Source of the DNA: Flavobacterium ustbae
GTDB taxonomy: Bacteria; Bacteroidota; Bacteroidia; Flavobacteriales; Flavobacteriaceae
Assembly (NCBI RefSeq): GCF_003946915.1
Contig: NZ_RPOC01000009.1
Location: 124,001-188,000 of the forward strand
Direction: 5' to 3'
DNA length: 64,000 nt
Shown one piece after another: positions 41,981-51,594 of the stretch. The notes below the pieces were generated by a model that saw nothing but the letters and a program-made list of their open reading frames with translations, was not told the DNA's origin and did no database searches. The position numbers and the translations under genes were made by a program. Every line of letters begins with the position of its first letter. The first letter of the stretch is position 1.

Positions 41981-43246
41981 TTAAACCGATTTGTAATAAT
42001 TGCTTTTGGCTTTTCTAATTTTTTTATATTCTTCCCAATTAAATCGGTTTAAGAAATCGGCAGCATTTTGAGCGCCTCTAATAAAAAGGTCAATTTTTGC
42101 ATCGTCTGTCAGATTAAAGTTGAGCCAATTATGGCTTCCGGTGTCAATGTATCCAATTAAGTTTTTAAAGTCTGGATTTTTTTGCAGAAATTCAGAATCG
42201 TAGCCATAACGGGCAGTGTCAAACAAAGAGCTAATTAAGTTAGAGAATTTTTCATTTTTATTGATTTCACTTTTGTCGTAACCCAGTTTGATGCCAAAAG
42301 TGGGAGATGCGGGTACATTCATATTCTCGTGAAAAATGTCAATTGGAAAGTTTGAGATAATGCCGCCATCCATAAACATAACTTCTGATGGTACAGATGT
42401 TCTCAGGCAGGTTGCATCATTCCATTTATTCCAAGCATCGACTCCTGTTGGGATGTTTTTTATTTTAAAAGGTGTAAAGAATAACGGAATCGACATCGAA
42501 GCTCGAACAAAATCAGCTGGATTCTGAACGTCTGGGTTAGAGTAAAATAAGTCAATCATTTTTGGGAAAACAATTTTGCTTTCGGTAGTAATATCTGCTG
42601 TAATTATGGCCATTTGGCTCCAATGGTCTACTCGCGTATATTCTTCTTTGTCGCCTTGGTTTAAACGATTTACTCGATATAATTTGTTTTTATCCGAAAT
42701 TCCTTTTTCTCTTAAAGCTTTCAAATCGGCATAATTTTTTATTCCTTTTTGCGAAAGTAGATTGGTCATCCATTGATGGAAATTATTTCCAGGATTTAAC
42801 CCTAAATCATCTTTAAAATTATCCACTACCTGACAGCCTTTCATTATTAATTTTAGATTTCCGGCATCACTGAGCAAAGCATCAATAAATTCGCGGGCAT
42901 CATGATCGCCATCAACAAAATCATATAAATTTTTGTTGCATAAACAGTCCAGAATCCATTCCGATTTTTCTATGTCGCATGTTCCTGCGGCCGCCATCAG
43001 CATCGTGTTAATACTTCCCGCTGAGGTTCCTGCCAGACTTAAAAAACGAATTCCCATTTTTTCTAAAACATAAACATAACCGACCAAAGCAATTCCGAGC
43101 ACACCGCCACCTTCCTGTACAAGATCGACATATTGGCAATTATTGTTGTCTATTATGTCAGAGAATTTTTTGTCTTTTATCTGTTCTTTTAAATCTTTAA
43201 TAATTGCTAGAATTTCTCCATTTTCTGTAAACTTTCTTTTATCCAT
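41981..43246 (-). CDS. Patatin-like phospholipase family protein
   Basis: A 421-residue lipid acyl hydrolase. The oxyanion-hole block EGGGVLGIA is at residues 45-53, the nucleophile motif GTSAGS places Ser75, and the second catalytic Asp is in [10 protein letters not shown] (Asp293), so the Ser-Asp dyad is intact. There is no signal peptide or membrane segment, so it is cytoplasmic or secreted by another route. The extended region between 150 and 270 is lysine-rich. It lies downstream of htpG, with two hairpins in the gap. Without a neighbouring effector-system gene I cannot say whether it takes part in lipid turnover or defence. Confidence 0.88.
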   Translation of the reverse strand: MDKRKFTENGEILAIIKDLKEQIKDKKFSDIIDNNNCQYVDLVQEGGGVLGIALVGYVYVLEKMGIRFLSLAGTSAGSINTMLMAAAGTCDIEKSEWILDCLCNKNLYDFVDGDHDAREFIDALLSDAGNLKLIMKGCQVVDNFKDDLGLNPGNNFHQWMTNLLSQKGIKNYADLKALREKGISDKNKLYRVNRLNQGDKEEYTRVDHWSQMAIITADITTESKIVFPKMIDLFYSNPDVQNPADFVRASMSIPLFFTPFKIKNIPTGVDAWNKWNDATCLRTSVPSEVMFMDGGIISNFPIDIFHENMNVPASPTFGIKLGYDKSEINKNEKFSNLISSLFDTARYGYDSEFLQKNPDFKNLIGYIDTGSHNWLNFNLTDDAKIDLFIRGAQNAADFLNRFNWEEYKKIRKAKSNYYKSV

Positions 43247-43311
43247 GATTTCTAGAATTTTGATTGAGTTAATTTGTTGGTAATCAAAATTATCTAAAGA
43301 ATGTGTTGGAG

Positions 43312-43333
43312 AAAAGGGGAGAATGCCCCTTTT
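43312..43333 (-). terminator. Second hairpin between htpG and the patatin gene
   Basis: AAAAGGGG and CCCCTTTT arms with a six-base loop. It lies after the htpG terminator and about 65 bases before the patatin start, so it may be a backup terminator or a 5' leader hairpin. Confidence 0.5.
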
Positions 43334-43358
43334 TTGAAGGGTGATTTTAGGCTAAAAA

Positions 43359-43390
43359 AAAATCCTGCAAAACTTAATTTGCAGGATTTT
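43359..43390 (-). terminator. Terminator after htpG
   Basis: A 13-base perfect stem (AAAATCCTGCAAA with TTTGCAGGATTTT) and a six-base loop, followed by T-rich sequence on the minus strand, 21 bases after the htpG stop. Confidence 0.85.
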
Positions 43391-43410
43391 AAAAATATAT
43401 TTTCGAATGC

Positions 43411-45291
43411 TTATTTAATCATTTCAAAACTTCTTTTTACAAAAGCAGTAAGCGCTTCACCTTTCAATAGGTTTTGAGACAATTTAGCTAAATCTAAAGC
43501 TTGTTTTACTAAATGTTCTTGGTGCGTTTTGTCTTCAGTGTTTAAAATGCTTGAAGCCAAATCAGAATTTGTATTCACAACCAAATTGTACATTTCTGGC
43601 ATGTTGCCCATTCCGAACATTCCGCCGCCAGTTTGGCTCATTTCTTTCATTCTACGCATAAATTCTGGTTGCGTAATAATAAATGGGGCTGCCTGAGAGT
43701 CCATAGCTTCCAATTGAACAGAGTATGCTTTTGGAATATAAGCCTCTAAAGAAGTTTTTAAAGCTGCTTTTTCGTCATCAGATAATTTAGAAATAGCATT
43801 TTCTTCTTTTTTAATTAAGTTGTCAATATGGTCAGAGTCAACACGTACAAAAGTTAGGTCGGTGTTGTCATTTTCGATTTTCTGAATTAAATGTGAGATA
43901 ATCGGAGAATCTAAAAGCAATACTTCGTAACCTTTATCTTTTGCTGCCTCAATGTATGAGTGCTGTGCGTCTTTGTTTCCTGCATAAAGAACAACCAGTT
44001 TACCGTCTTTGTCGGTTTGTTTTTCTTTTAAATTCTCTTTTAATTCTTCTAAAGTATAGTATTTGTCATCTACCGTTGGGTATAAAACAAATGCGCCTGC
44101 TTTTTCGTAGAATTTATCTTCAGAAAGCATTCCGTATTCTAAAACGATTTTAATATCGTTCCATTTTGCTTCAAAATCTGCACGGTTTTCGTTAAATAAA
44201 GCTTTTAATTTATCTGCTACTTTACGAGTAATGTAGTTTGAGATTTTCTTAACTGCTCCATCTGCCTGTAAACCAGAACGAGAAACATTTAGTGGAATAT
44301 CCGGAGAATCAATTACACCTTTAAGCATTGTCAAGAATTCAGGAACAATTCCTTCCACGTTATCGGTAACGTAAACTTGGTTTTGATACAGCTGAATTTT
44401 GTCTTTCTGGATCTGCATGTCTGAACCCAATTTAGGGAAATACAAAATACCAGTTAAGTTAAACGGATAATCTACATTTAAATGAATGTTGAATAACGGA
44501 TCTTCAAATTGCATTGGATACAATTCTCTGTAGAAGTTTTTGTAATCTTCATCAGACAATTCAGAAGGCTGTTTGGTCCATGCTGGATTTGGGTTGTTAA
44601 TGATATTGTCAGTTTCAACAGTTTCATTAACGTAATCTTCTGGAGCATCTTCTGGTTTTGGAAGCGTTTCAGTTCTTGTTCCAAATTTAATTGGAATAGG
44701 CATAAACTTGTTATACTTATTCAATAAACCGCTAATTTTAGAATCGTCTAAGAACTCAAGAGAGTCTTCTGCAATGTGAAGAATGATTTCAGTTCCGCGT
44801 GAAGTTTTGTCAGCAGGTTCTAACGTAAACTCTGGACTTCCGTCACATGTCCAATGTGCAGCTGGCTCATCTTTGTATGATTTTGTAATGATTTCAACTT
44901 TTTCAGCTACCATAAAAGCAGAATAGAAACCAAGACCAAAATGCCCGATAATTCCAGAATCTTTTGCAGAATCTTTGTATTTGTCCAAAAATTCCTCAGC
45001 ACCAGAAAAAGCGACCTGATTAATGTATTTTTCAACTTCATCAGCAGTCATACCTAAACCTTGATCTATAATGTGGATTTTTTTACCTTCTTTGTCCACT
45101 TTTACCTCAATAATCGGGTTGCCGTATTCTACTTTAGCTTCGCCAATACTAATAAGATGTTTTAATTTTAAAGTAGCATCAGTACCATTAGAAACAAGCT
45201 CGCGCAAGAAAATTTCGTGGTCGCTGTATAAGAACTTTTTAATTAAGGGAAAAATGTTTTCTACTGAAACATTAATTTTACCTGTTGCCAT
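43411..45291 (-). CDS. htpG: Molecular chaperone HtpG (Hsp90)
   Basis: A 626-residue ATP-dependent chaperone. The N-terminal GHKL ATPase domain holds ELVSNGTDATLK, IIDQGLGM and IGHFGLGFYSAFMVAEKV. A middle domain (YFPKLGSDMQ, NVSRSGLQ) and a C-terminal dimerisation domain with a methionine-rich GGGMFGMGNMPEM segment follow. It is cytoplasmic and stress-related by family. The protein contains a middle insertion of acidic residues (VETDNIINNPNPAW) as in other Bacteroidota HtpG. No CIRCE-type heat-shock operator is seen before the start. Confidence 0.97.
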   Translation of the reverse strand: MATGKINVSVENIFPLIKKFLYSDHEIFLRELVSNGTDATLKLKHLISIGEAKVEYGNPIIEVKVDKEGKKIHIIDQGLGMTADEVEKYINQVAFSGAEEFLDKYKDSAKDSGIIGHFGLGFYSAFMVAEKVEIITKSYKDEPAAHWTCDGSPEFTLEPADKTSRGTEIILHIAEDSLEFLDDSKISGLLNKYNKFMPIPIKFGTRTETLPKPEDAPEDYVNETVETDNIINNPNPAWTKQPSELSDEDYKNFYRELYPMQFEDPLFNIHLNVDYPFNLTGILYFPKLGSDMQIQKDKIQLYQNQVYVTDNVEGIVPEFLTMLKGVIDSPDIPLNVSRSGLQADGAVKKISNYITRKVADKLKALFNENRADFEAKWNDIKIVLEYGMLSEDKFYEKAGAFVLYPTVDDKYYTLEELKENLKEKQTDKDGKLVVLYAGNKDAQHSYIEAAKDKGYEVLLLDSPIISHLIQKIENDNTDLTFVRVDSDHIDNLIKKEENAISKLSDDEKAALKTSLEAYIPKAYSVQLEAMDSQAAPFIITQPEFMRRMKEMSQTGGGMFGMGNMPEMYNLVVNTNSDLASSILNTEDKTHQEHLVKQALDLAKLSQNLLKGEALTAFVKRSFEMIK

Positions 45292-45434
45292 ATTTTTTAA
45301 TTTTTTGATTTAATTTGATGATTTTCACTTGTTCAAATAAAATACCAATTTTATTATGGGTGACAAAATGTCTGAAATGTTAATTTTGAAAGAAAATAAA
45401 TAGATTGTAAAACAAAAAATAACACAACCAGTCG

Positions 45435-45442
45435 TATATTTG
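45435..45442 (+). promoter_or_regulatory. -7 box TATATTTG before the lipoprotein/ompA pair
   Basis: An exact TAnnTTTG match 52 bases before the ATG at 45495, in the gap diverging from htpG. No TTTG at the usual spacing is seen. Confidence 0.5.
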
Positions 45443-45494
45443 TGGTACAATAATTGTTAAAAAGCAAAATATTAATCTATAAAAAATTGTAAAA

Positions 45495-45992
45495 ATGAAG
45501 AAGAGTATTTTTATATGTTTGATTGCCGTGATGTTTTTCGCGTGTAAATCAGCTTCGTCGACAGCTTCAACAGACACAACGCTTTCTACCAAACTTGACA
45601 AATCGACTCAAGTGGCGTTAAAAGGAAATTGGGTGCTTACCAATGTTTCTTATCCAGGTTCTGATTATATTAAAGTAAATTCTTTTGATTTGGCAGATTC
45701 AAAATGTTTTATTGGAAGTACTTGGAGCTTTGTTTCTAATAATAACAAAGGAACAATGGCTTTAACTTCTCCTAGCTGTACTGCATTTTCTTCTCCAATT
45801 GTATGGAGTATCAACAATCAAGGTTTATTTGTGTTAAAAATTCTTGATGCAGGCGAAAAAGCAAAAAAAGTAAGAGATGGCTATTTGCTTAAAGTTTCAG
45901 GTGTAACTGAAAGTTCATTTCAGTTAATCGATAATATCAATGTTGGAGGTCAAGTAAAAGATGTGACTTATCAATTTCAAAGAGCTAATTAA
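45495..45992 (+). CDS. Lipocalin-like lipoprotein
   Basis: A 165-residue lipoprotein with lipobox FFAC (Cys17), a Ser/Thr-rich spacer, and a beta-rich domain starting LKGNWVLTNVSYPG near residue 42. This segment, the GSTWSFVSNNNKGTM strand pair and the Cys-containing LTSPSCTAFSS loop fit the lipocalin-like proteins of Bacteroidota. The ligand is unknown. It lies 19 bases before an OmpA-family gene and is probably co-transcribed with it. Confidence 0.75.
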   Translation: MKKSIFICLIAVMFFACKSASSTASTDTTLSTKLDKSTQVALKGNWVLTNVSYPGSDYIKVNSFDLADSKCFIGSTWSFVSNNNKGTMALTSPSCTAFSSPIVWSINNQGLFVLKILDAGEKAKKVRDGYLLKVSGVTESSFQLIDNINVGGQVKDVTYQFQRAN

Positions 45993-46011
45993 TATTTTAA
46001 AGATATAAAAA

Positions 46012-46707
46012 ATGAGAAAGATAACGGTTTTAGGTTTAAGTAGTTTAATGGTTATTGCTAGTTTTTTTGCTAGCTGTGATTCAGTGAAAAACGCAAATAA
46101 TACACAAAAAGGAGCCGGAATTGGTGTAGTTGCTGGTGGTGTAATTGGTGGTATTTTGGGTAACAATTTAGGAAAAGGCGGAAACGCTGCTTTAGGAGCT
46201 GCAATCGGAGCTGCTGTAGGTGGTGGAACTGGAGCTTTAATTGGAAACAAAATGGATAAGCAAGCCCGTGAAATCGATCAGGCATTACCAGGCGCTTCTG
46301 TAGAAAGAGTTGGAGAAGGAATTCACTTGACATTAAATGAAAATGCGGTGCGTTTTGATACCAATAAGTCAACTTTGACTTCTCAAGCAAAAGCAAATTT
46401 AGATAAATTAGTTCCTGTATTTAATGACTACGGAGATACAGATATTCAAATTTTTGGTTACACAGATAATACTGGAAAACCAGAATATAACTTGACACTT
46501 TCTGGACAAAGAGCTGCTTCTGTGCAAGCTTATTTGGTTTCAAAAGGATTAAAATCAAGCCGTTTCAAAACTTCAGGTTTAGGAATTGCAGATCCAATTG
46601 CAACAAATGATACTCCAGAAGGAAGAGCGCAAAACCGTCGTGTTGAATTCTCAATTACAGCAAACGATAAAATGGTAAATGACGCAAAAGCGGAAGCTGG
46701 AAAATAA
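46012..46707 (+). CDS. OmpA-family lipoprotein with glycine-zipper segment
   Basis: A 231-residue outer membrane protein. Signal peptide with lipobox FFASC (Cys22), then a glycine-zipper hydrophobic stretch (GIGVVAGGVIGGILGNNLG, then AALGAAIGAAVGGGTGALIG, residues 36-80), which usually spans or associates with membrane. The C-terminal OmpA peptidoglycan-binding domain (about 115-225) has GYTDNTGKPEYNLTLSGQRA and an NRRVEF end with the diaminopimelate-binding Asp and Arg. It ties the outer membrane to peptidoglycan. Antisense frames over the glycine-rich region are composition artefacts. Confidence 0.92.
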   Translation: MRKITVLGLSSLMVIASFFASCDSVKNANNTQKGAGIGVVAGGVIGGILGNNLGKGGNAALGAAIGAAVGGGTGALIGNKMDKQAREIDQALPGASVERVGEGIHLTLNENAVRFDTNKSTLTSQAKANLDKLVPVFNDYGDTDIQIFGYTDNTGKPEYNLTLSGQRAASVQAYLVSKGLKSSRFKTSGLGIADPIATNDTPEGRAQNRRVEFSITANDKMVNDAKAEAGK

Positions 46708-46730
46708 TTTCAGATAAAATAAAATATAAA

Positions 46731-46764
46731 AAAAGCTGTTTCATAATTGAAGCAGCTTTTTTTT
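46731..46764 (+). terminator. Terminator after the OmpA-family gene
   Basis: AAAAGCTGTTTC and GAAGCAGCTTTT with one mismatch and a long T run. It ends the lipoprotein/ompA transcript; the next gene's -33 element lies at its T run. Confidence 0.8.
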
Positions 46765-46793
46765 GACTTTAGAAATTAAACATTGTAAATTTG
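46762..46793 (+). promoter_or_regulatory. Promoter of the ABC ATPase, TTTG-N20-TAAATTTG
   Basis: TTTG at 46762-46765, 20 bases, and TAAATTTG at 46786-46793, followed by the ATG at 46813. The -33 element overlaps the T run of the upstream terminator, so the two genes share bases in a compact junction. Confidence 0.7.
46786..46793 (+). promoter_or_regulatory. -7 box TAAATTTG of the ABC ATPase promoter
   Basis: The -7 element of the promoter described at 46762, listed separately because it is an exact consensus match 19 bases before the ATG, giving a short leader. Confidence 0.6.
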
Positions 46794-46812
46794 ACGTCTC
46801 ATATTACAACTC

Positions 46813-47763
46813 ATGCTCGACATACAAAATATATCTTTTTCGTACACCGAAAACCCCGTTATAAAAAACATTTCTTTTTCTATTGAAAAAGGCCAGAATA
46901 TTGCCATTATTGGAGAGAGTGGCTGCGGAAAAAGTACGCTTCTCAAGCTTATATATGGATTATATGATCTGGACGAAGGGAAAATTTTTTATGAAGATAA
47001 ACCAGTTTTGGGGCCAAAATTTAATTTGATTCCCGGAATGCCATATATGAAATACTTGGCTCAAGATTTTGATTTGTCTCCTTATGAAACCGTTGCAGAG
47101 AATGTAGGTAAGTTTCTATCAAATGGTTTTGCAAACATGAAAAAGCTGCGTGTTCAGGAATTATTAGAAATGGTAGAAATGGATCAGTTCTCTAATGTTA
47201 AGACAAAATTTTTAAGTGGAGGGCAGCAGCAGAGAGTAGCTTTGGTAAGAGTTTTGGCTTTAGAACCTGAAGTGATTTTATTGGATGAGCCATTCAGTCA
47301 AATTGATGCTTTCAGAAAAAATGCACTGCGCCGTAATTTATTCCGTTACTTAAAACAAAAAGGTATTACTTGTATTATTGCAACACATGATAGTACAGAT
47401 GCCTTGTCTTTTGCAGATCAAGCCATCGTAATGAGGCATGGAGAAGTACTGATAAAAGACGATCCATCAAAAATATATGAGGATCCAAAAATTAAATATG
47501 TGGCTTCTTTGTTTGGAGAAGTTAATGAAATACCTACTCATTTATTACTATCGTATGCAGATGAAACTCATAAAACACTAGTTTATCCGCATCAATTTAA
47601 AATGGTTTCGGAATCAAAACTAATGGTAAAAATTAGAAGAACCTATTTTAGAGGAAGCCATTATCTGATTGAAACAGTTTATAAGAGGCAACTGATTTTC
47701 TTTGAAAGCGAGATCGATTTACCGATTGAGCAAGAAGTGTTTTTGGCATTAAATTATTTATAA
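46813..47763 (+). CDS. ABC transporter ATP-binding protein with C-terminal TOBE-like domain
   Basis: A 316-residue ATPase of the PotA/sulfate-type importer class. Walker A is in GESGCGKSTLLKL, the signature in LSGGQQQRVALVRVLA, Walker B in VILLDEPFSQIDAF and the H-loop in IIATHDSTDAL. The last 75 residues (LVYPHQFKMVSESKLMVKI onward) look like a TOBE-type regulatory or ligand-binding domain. No permease or binding protein is encoded nearby, so the transporter partner is unknown. It has its own promoter and a bidirectional terminator. Confidence 0.87.
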   Translation: MLDIQNISFSYTENPVIKNISFSIEKGQNIAIIGESGCGKSTLLKLIYGLYDLDEGKIFYEDKPVLGPKFNLIPGMPYMKYLAQDFDLSPYETVAENVGKFLSNGFANMKKLRVQELLEMVEMDQFSNVKTKFLSGGQQQRVALVRVLALEPEVILLDEPFSQIDAFRKNALRRNLFRYLKQKGITCIIATHDSTDALSFADQAIVMRHGEVLIKDDPSKIYEDPKIKYVASLFGEVNEIPTHLLLSYADETHKTLVYPHQFKMVSESKLMVKIRRTYFRGSHYLIETVYKRQLIFFESEIDLPIEQEVFLALNYL

Positions 47764-47804
47764 AAAAAGAAACCCGATAATTAATTTTATCGGGTTTCTT
47801 TTTT
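47764..47804. terminator. Bidirectional terminator between the ABC ATPase and S9 peptidase genes
   Basis: A perfect stem, AAAAAGAAACCCGATAA with its complement, a six-base loop, and A and T tracts on the two sides. It lies between two convergent genes. Confidence 0.88.
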
Positions 47805-47818
47805 GGAATTATTGAAAA

Positions 47819-50230
47819 TTAATTTTTTAGATATTTTTCTAAAAACTGATCCTGTTCCCAAAGTAAATGAAGAATATTTTCTTTGGCTACATAGCCATGG
47901 GATTCTTTTGGCAGAATGACCATTCTGGCAGGTGCTCCCAATCCTTTTAAAGCCTGAAAATAACGTTCTGTCTGCAAAGTAAAAGTTCCAGGATTGTTAT
48001 CTGCTTCTCCGTGAACTAATAGCATTGGGGTTTTCATTTTTTCTGCATTCATAAAAGGTGACATGGTATTGTACACCTCTGGAGCTTCCCAATAGTTTCT
48101 TTGTTCAGACTGAAATCCGAATGGAGTAAGAGTTCTGTTGTAAGCACCGCTTCTTGCAATTCCGCACGCAAAAAGATTAGAATGCGTTAATAAGTTAGCC
48201 GTCATAAAGGCTCCATACGAATGTCCTCCAACAGCAACCTTTTTACGATTAATATAACCTAAAGCATCAACGGCATCAATCGCCGCAGCGGCATTATCAA
48301 CTAATTGCGAAACGAAGTTGTCGTTTGGTTCTGTAGTTCCTTCACCAATAATTGGAAATGCAGCATCGTCTAAAACCACATAGCCTTTTGTAACCCAATA
48401 TACAAACGATCCGTAATATGGAAATGTAAATTCGTTTGAGTTTTGAGTCGATTGAGAAGCGCTGTTTCTATCTTTATATTCTGCAGGATAAGCCCAGATC
48501 AATAGTGGCAATTTTTCTTTTTTCGTTTTATCATAACCAGCAGGAAGATATAAAGTTCCAGAAAGTTCCAAGCCATCTTTACGTTTGTATTTGATAACTT
48601 CTTTGCTCACATCTTTTATACTTTCAAATGGATTTTTAAAATAGGTTATCGGAATTAAGCTGTTTTGTTTTTTAATGTTTCTGAAATAATAATTAGGATA
48701 TTCTGTTTTAGACTGAATCTGAACCAGAACTTTTCCTGTTTTAAAATCTTCAATTTCTATAATATCCTCTTTTTTATCTTTATAAGAAGAAGTATAAATG
48801 CGTTTTGATTTTAAAGTTTCCAGATTAAATTCATCCACAAAAGGAAATTGGCCTTCTTTGGTGTAGCCATCGCCAATTCTGTAAAGATTATTTTTTTCAA
48901 TAGCCAAAACATATTTGTTATAAGCATTTTTTCTTGTTTCAAAAATTCCTGGATCTGAATAAACATCCTGAGAATTTCTGTCGGTAATTAATTTAAGTTG
49001 CTGACCGGTTTTTGACGGATTTATTAAATAAGTTTTACTATTTCTCGTGTCGTACCATTCGTCTGAAAGAACTGCAACTTCTTCAGTTCCCCAAATAATG
49101 TCGCTGAAACGTTGAGGTGTTTTAACTAAAGAAGAAGCTTCTTTATCAAAAGGCGCATCCCAAAGAAAGATTTCGTCTCTAAATTCAACTTTATTTGCAG
49201 GATCTCCTTCGTCTAGAGCAACCACGTAAGATAATGTTGCAGGTTTGTCATTTCTCCAGGCCATTTCTCTTTTCCCTTTGCGAACAGCCATAAAACCTTT
49301 TGGCATAATCTCGTTAAGAGAAACGTCATTTACGGTTTTGATTTCTCTTCCGTTTAAATCATAAACAATAGTTTTAGAAGGAAATCTGTTTAAAGGAACT
49401 ACATAAGAAAATGGTTTGTGAATAGTGGTTAACATAATATAATTGCCATCAGGAGATATTCTTTCTCCGGCAAACATAGCGGCGTCTTTAAATAATACTG
49501 CGTCACCATTTAATTTGACTTTATACAATTCAGAAGTTATGCTGGTTTCAAAATTAGCTTCATCATTTTTGTTTTTCAACATGTCAGGATAAGTTCTATT
49601 TTGCGATTTTTCTCCTGAAGTGTTTGAAATAATTGGGCCTGTAGGTAAATCTTTTTTTGAATCTAAAAGTGCAGGTCTGTTTTTAGGAAGCATTTTTACC
49701 AAAATCGTTTCACTGTCAGAAAACCAGTTAAATGGATTTCCCAGATTAGCATTTACTGTTGCTTCTGTAAGTTTTACCGCCCCTGCTGTTGCTACATCTA
49801 AAACCCAAAGTTGTACTCCCGAATTTGTAGTGTGAGAAAACAGAATTTTTTTGTCATTTGGCGACCAGAGAATATTTGTAATTTTCGGATTTTCCGGAAG
49901 ACCTTTTACTTGAATTTCTTCTTTTCCGTTTATTTTTCGTAATTTGAGATTCGTTACATACGTTACTGTGCTCGAAATATTAGTAATGGGATTTATTCGT
50001 AAACCCGCTAAACGAACTTCTTCCTGATTTAGGTCGTCTAAGGTTTTATAAGTATTTCGATAAAGTAAGAGCATGTTTTCTTTTTTTGTATCCATAGATA
50101 CCGAAGGAGCTCTTTGATAATCTGCAAGATCTAAAATAGATTTAGACGGTTTTTGATAAGTTAAGTTCTCCTGAGCAAAAGAGCAGAAACTTATATTTAA
50201 AAGTAAGAAAAGCGTAACCTTTAATTTCAT
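47819..50230 (-). CDS. Exported S9-family prolyl oligopeptidase-type serine peptidase
   Basis: An 803-residue exported enzyme: signal peptide (about residues 1-19, SFCSFAQ), an N-terminal beta-propeller-like region with repeated strand patterns to about residue 540, then an alpha/beta-hydrolase domain (LELSGTLYLPAGYD, LPLLIWAYPAEY). The catalytic triad is Ser671 in GGHSYGAF, Asp744 in VHGEADNNPGTF and His778 in KESHGY. The length and order match the dipeptidyl-aminopeptidase/acylaminoacyl-peptidase branch of family S9. It probably degrades peptides in the periplasm. The gene is monocistronic with a bidirectional terminator at its end. Confidence 0.92.
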   Translation of the reverse strand: MKLKVTLFLLLNISFCSFAQENLTYQKPSKSILDLADYQRAPSVSMDTKKENMLLLYRNTYKTLDDLNQEEVRLAGLRINPITNISSTVTYVTNLKLRKINGKEEIQVKGLPENPKITNILWSPNDKKILFSHTTNSGVQLWVLDVATAGAVKLTEATVNANLGNPFNWFSDSETILVKMLPKNRPALLDSKKDLPTGPIISNTSGEKSQNRTYPDMLKNKNDEANFETSITSELYKVKLNGDAVLFKDAAMFAGERISPDGNYIMLTTIHKPFSYVVPLNRFPSKTIVYDLNGREIKTVNDVSLNEIMPKGFMAVRKGKREMAWRNDKPATLSYVVALDEGDPANKVEFRDEIFLWDAPFDKEASSLVKTPQRFSDIIWGTEEVAVLSDEWYDTRNSKTYLINPSKTGQQLKLITDRNSQDVYSDPGIFETRKNAYNKYVLAIEKNNLYRIGDGYTKEGQFPFVDEFNLETLKSKRIYTSSYKDKKEDIIEIEDFKTGKVLVQIQSKTEYPNYYFRNIKKQNSLIPITYFKNPFESIKDVSKEVIKYKRKDGLELSGTLYLPAGYDKTKKEKLPLLIWAYPAEYKDRNSASQSTQNSNEFTFPYYGSFVYWVTKGYVVLDDAAFPIIGEGTTEPNDNFVSQLVDNAAAAIDAVDALGYINRKKVAVGGHSYGAFMTANLLTHSNLFACGIARSGAYNRTLTPFGFQSEQRNYWEAPEVYNTMSPFMNAEKMKTPMLLVHGEADNNPGTFTLQTERYFQALKGLGAPARMVILPKESHGYVAKENILHLLWEQDQFLEKYLKN

Positions 50231-50452
50231 AGTTTGAATTTTTTTGGTTTGTAAATGGTATTCAAATGTTTGTCTAATTTACTTTTGTCTTGTTACATCT
50301 CAATCTTTAATTTTTAACTTTTTTCAGTAATTACAGTATAAAATTGCCTTTTCAGAAAGTAAATGATTCTTATAAGCTGTATAATTAAAATATAATAAAT
50401 TGCCAATTACGAAAAAAATAGTATTTTGTGTACGTATATTTTAAAGTATGCG

Positions 50453-50460
50453 TAAATTTG
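50453..50460 (+). promoter_or_regulatory. -7 box TAAATTTG before the ketoacyl synthase gene
   Basis: An exact TAnnTTTG match 33 bases before the ATG at 50493. A TTTG 24 bases upstream (50425-50428) is more distant than usual. Confidence 0.5.
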
Positions 50461-50492
50461 CAATCCAATTTTTTAATAAATAATAATAGATT

Positions 50493-51500
50493 ATGTATCA
50501 TTCAAAAATAGCTGGTTTAGGATATTATGTTCCTTCTAATGTGGTGACTAACGATGATTTGTCTAAGATAATGGATACGAATGATGAATGGATTCAGGAA
50601 AGAACTGGAATTCAGGAAAGAAGACACATTATTCGTGGAGAAGACACTACTACTTCAATGGGAGTAAAAGCAGCTAAAATTGCAATCGAGCGTTCTGGCG
50701 TTGCCAAAGAAGATATTGATTTTGTAGTTTTTGCTACATTAAGTCCAGATTATTATTTTCCAGGACCAGGTGTTTTGGTTCAAAGAGATTTAGGTTTAAG
50801 GACAGTTGGAGCATTAGACGTAAGAAATCAATGTTCTGGTTTTGTTTATGCAATTTCTGTTGCAGACCAATATATTAAAACCGGAATGTATAAAAACATT
50901 TTGGTGATTGGTTCTGAAGTTCACTCAACTGGATTGGATATGACAACACGTGGACGTGGGGTTTCTGTAATTTTCGGAGATGGAGCAGGAGCAGCAGTTT
51001 TAAGTCGTGAAGAAGATGTAACAAAGGGAATTTTATCTACACATTTGCATTCAGAAGGAGAACACGCAGAAGAATTGGCTCTACAAGCACCAGGAATGGG
51101 AGCGCGTTGGGTAACAGACATTATTGCAGATAATGATCCGAACGATGAAAGTTATTATCCTTATATGAATGGACAATTTGTATTTAAAAATGCTGTAGTT
51201 CGTTTTGCAGAAGTAATCAATGAAGGTTTGGAAGCAAATGGATTGCAAGTTTCGGATATTGATATGCTGATTCCGCATCAGGCAAATTTGAGAATTTCGC
51301 AATTCATTCAAAATAAATTTAAATTGACGGATGACCAAGTTCATAACAATATTCAGAAATACGGAAATACAACAGCAGCGTCTATTCCGATTGCTTTAAC
51401 TGAAGCTTGGGAACAAGGAAAAATCAAATCTGGAGATACTGTAGTTCTAGCAGCCTTCGGAAGTGGATTTACTTGGGCAAGTGCAATTATTAAATGGTAA
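50493..51500 (+). CDS. fabH: 3-oxoacyl-ACP synthase III (KASIII) family protein
   Basis: A 335-residue thiolase-fold enzyme for the first condensation of fatty acid synthesis. The catalytic triad is Cys114 (RNQCSGFVYA), His262 (IPHQANLRI) and Asn292 (YGNTTAAS). The phosphopantetheine-binding block MTTRGRGVSVIFGDGAGAAVL and the end FGSGFTWASAIIKW are also present. It starts alone behind its own -7 box, away from other fab genes, so it may be a second KASIII paralogue, with a primer other than acetyl-CoA possible. It is followed by a terminator and repeat D. Confidence 0.88.
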   Translation: MYHSKIAGLGYYVPSNVVTNDDLSKIMDTNDEWIQERTGIQERRHIIRGEDTTTSMGVKAAKIAIERSGVAKEDIDFVVFATLSPDYYFPGPGVLVQRDLGLRTVGALDVRNQCSGFVYAISVADQYIKTGMYKNILVIGSEVHSTGLDMTTRGRGVSVIFGDGAGAAVLSREEDVTKGILSTHLHSEGEHAEELALQAPGMGARWVTDIIADNDPNDESYYPYMNGQFVFKNAVVRFAEVINEGLEANGLQVSDIDMLIPHQANLRISQFIQNKFKLTDDQVHNNIQKYGNTTAASIPIALTEAWEQGKIKSGDTVVLAAFGSGFTWASAIIKW

Positions 51501-51528
51501 AATAATCATCTTACATTATATTTTTTTT

Positions 51529-51561
51529 AAAACCTGTTTCTTATTTGGAGCAGGTTTTTTT
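51529..51561 (+). terminator. Terminator after the ketoacyl synthase gene
   Basis: AAAACCTG and CAGGTTTT arms around a 14-base AT-rich loop, followed by a T run, 28 bases after the stop. Confidence 0.7.
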
Positions 51562-51594
51562 ATAATTTAGTGTTGGAAATTAAATTGCAAAATT

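Noticed and set aside
41981..43246. Patatin as a CBASS-type defence effector
   Set aside because: The neighbours are htpG and a lipoprotein gene; no cyclase or other CBASS gene is near, so a defence role is unsupported.
45924..46396. Two antisense frames of 108 residues opposite the OmpA-family gene
   Set aside because: Both come from the biased codons of the glycine-zipper region and lie opposite a clear gene.
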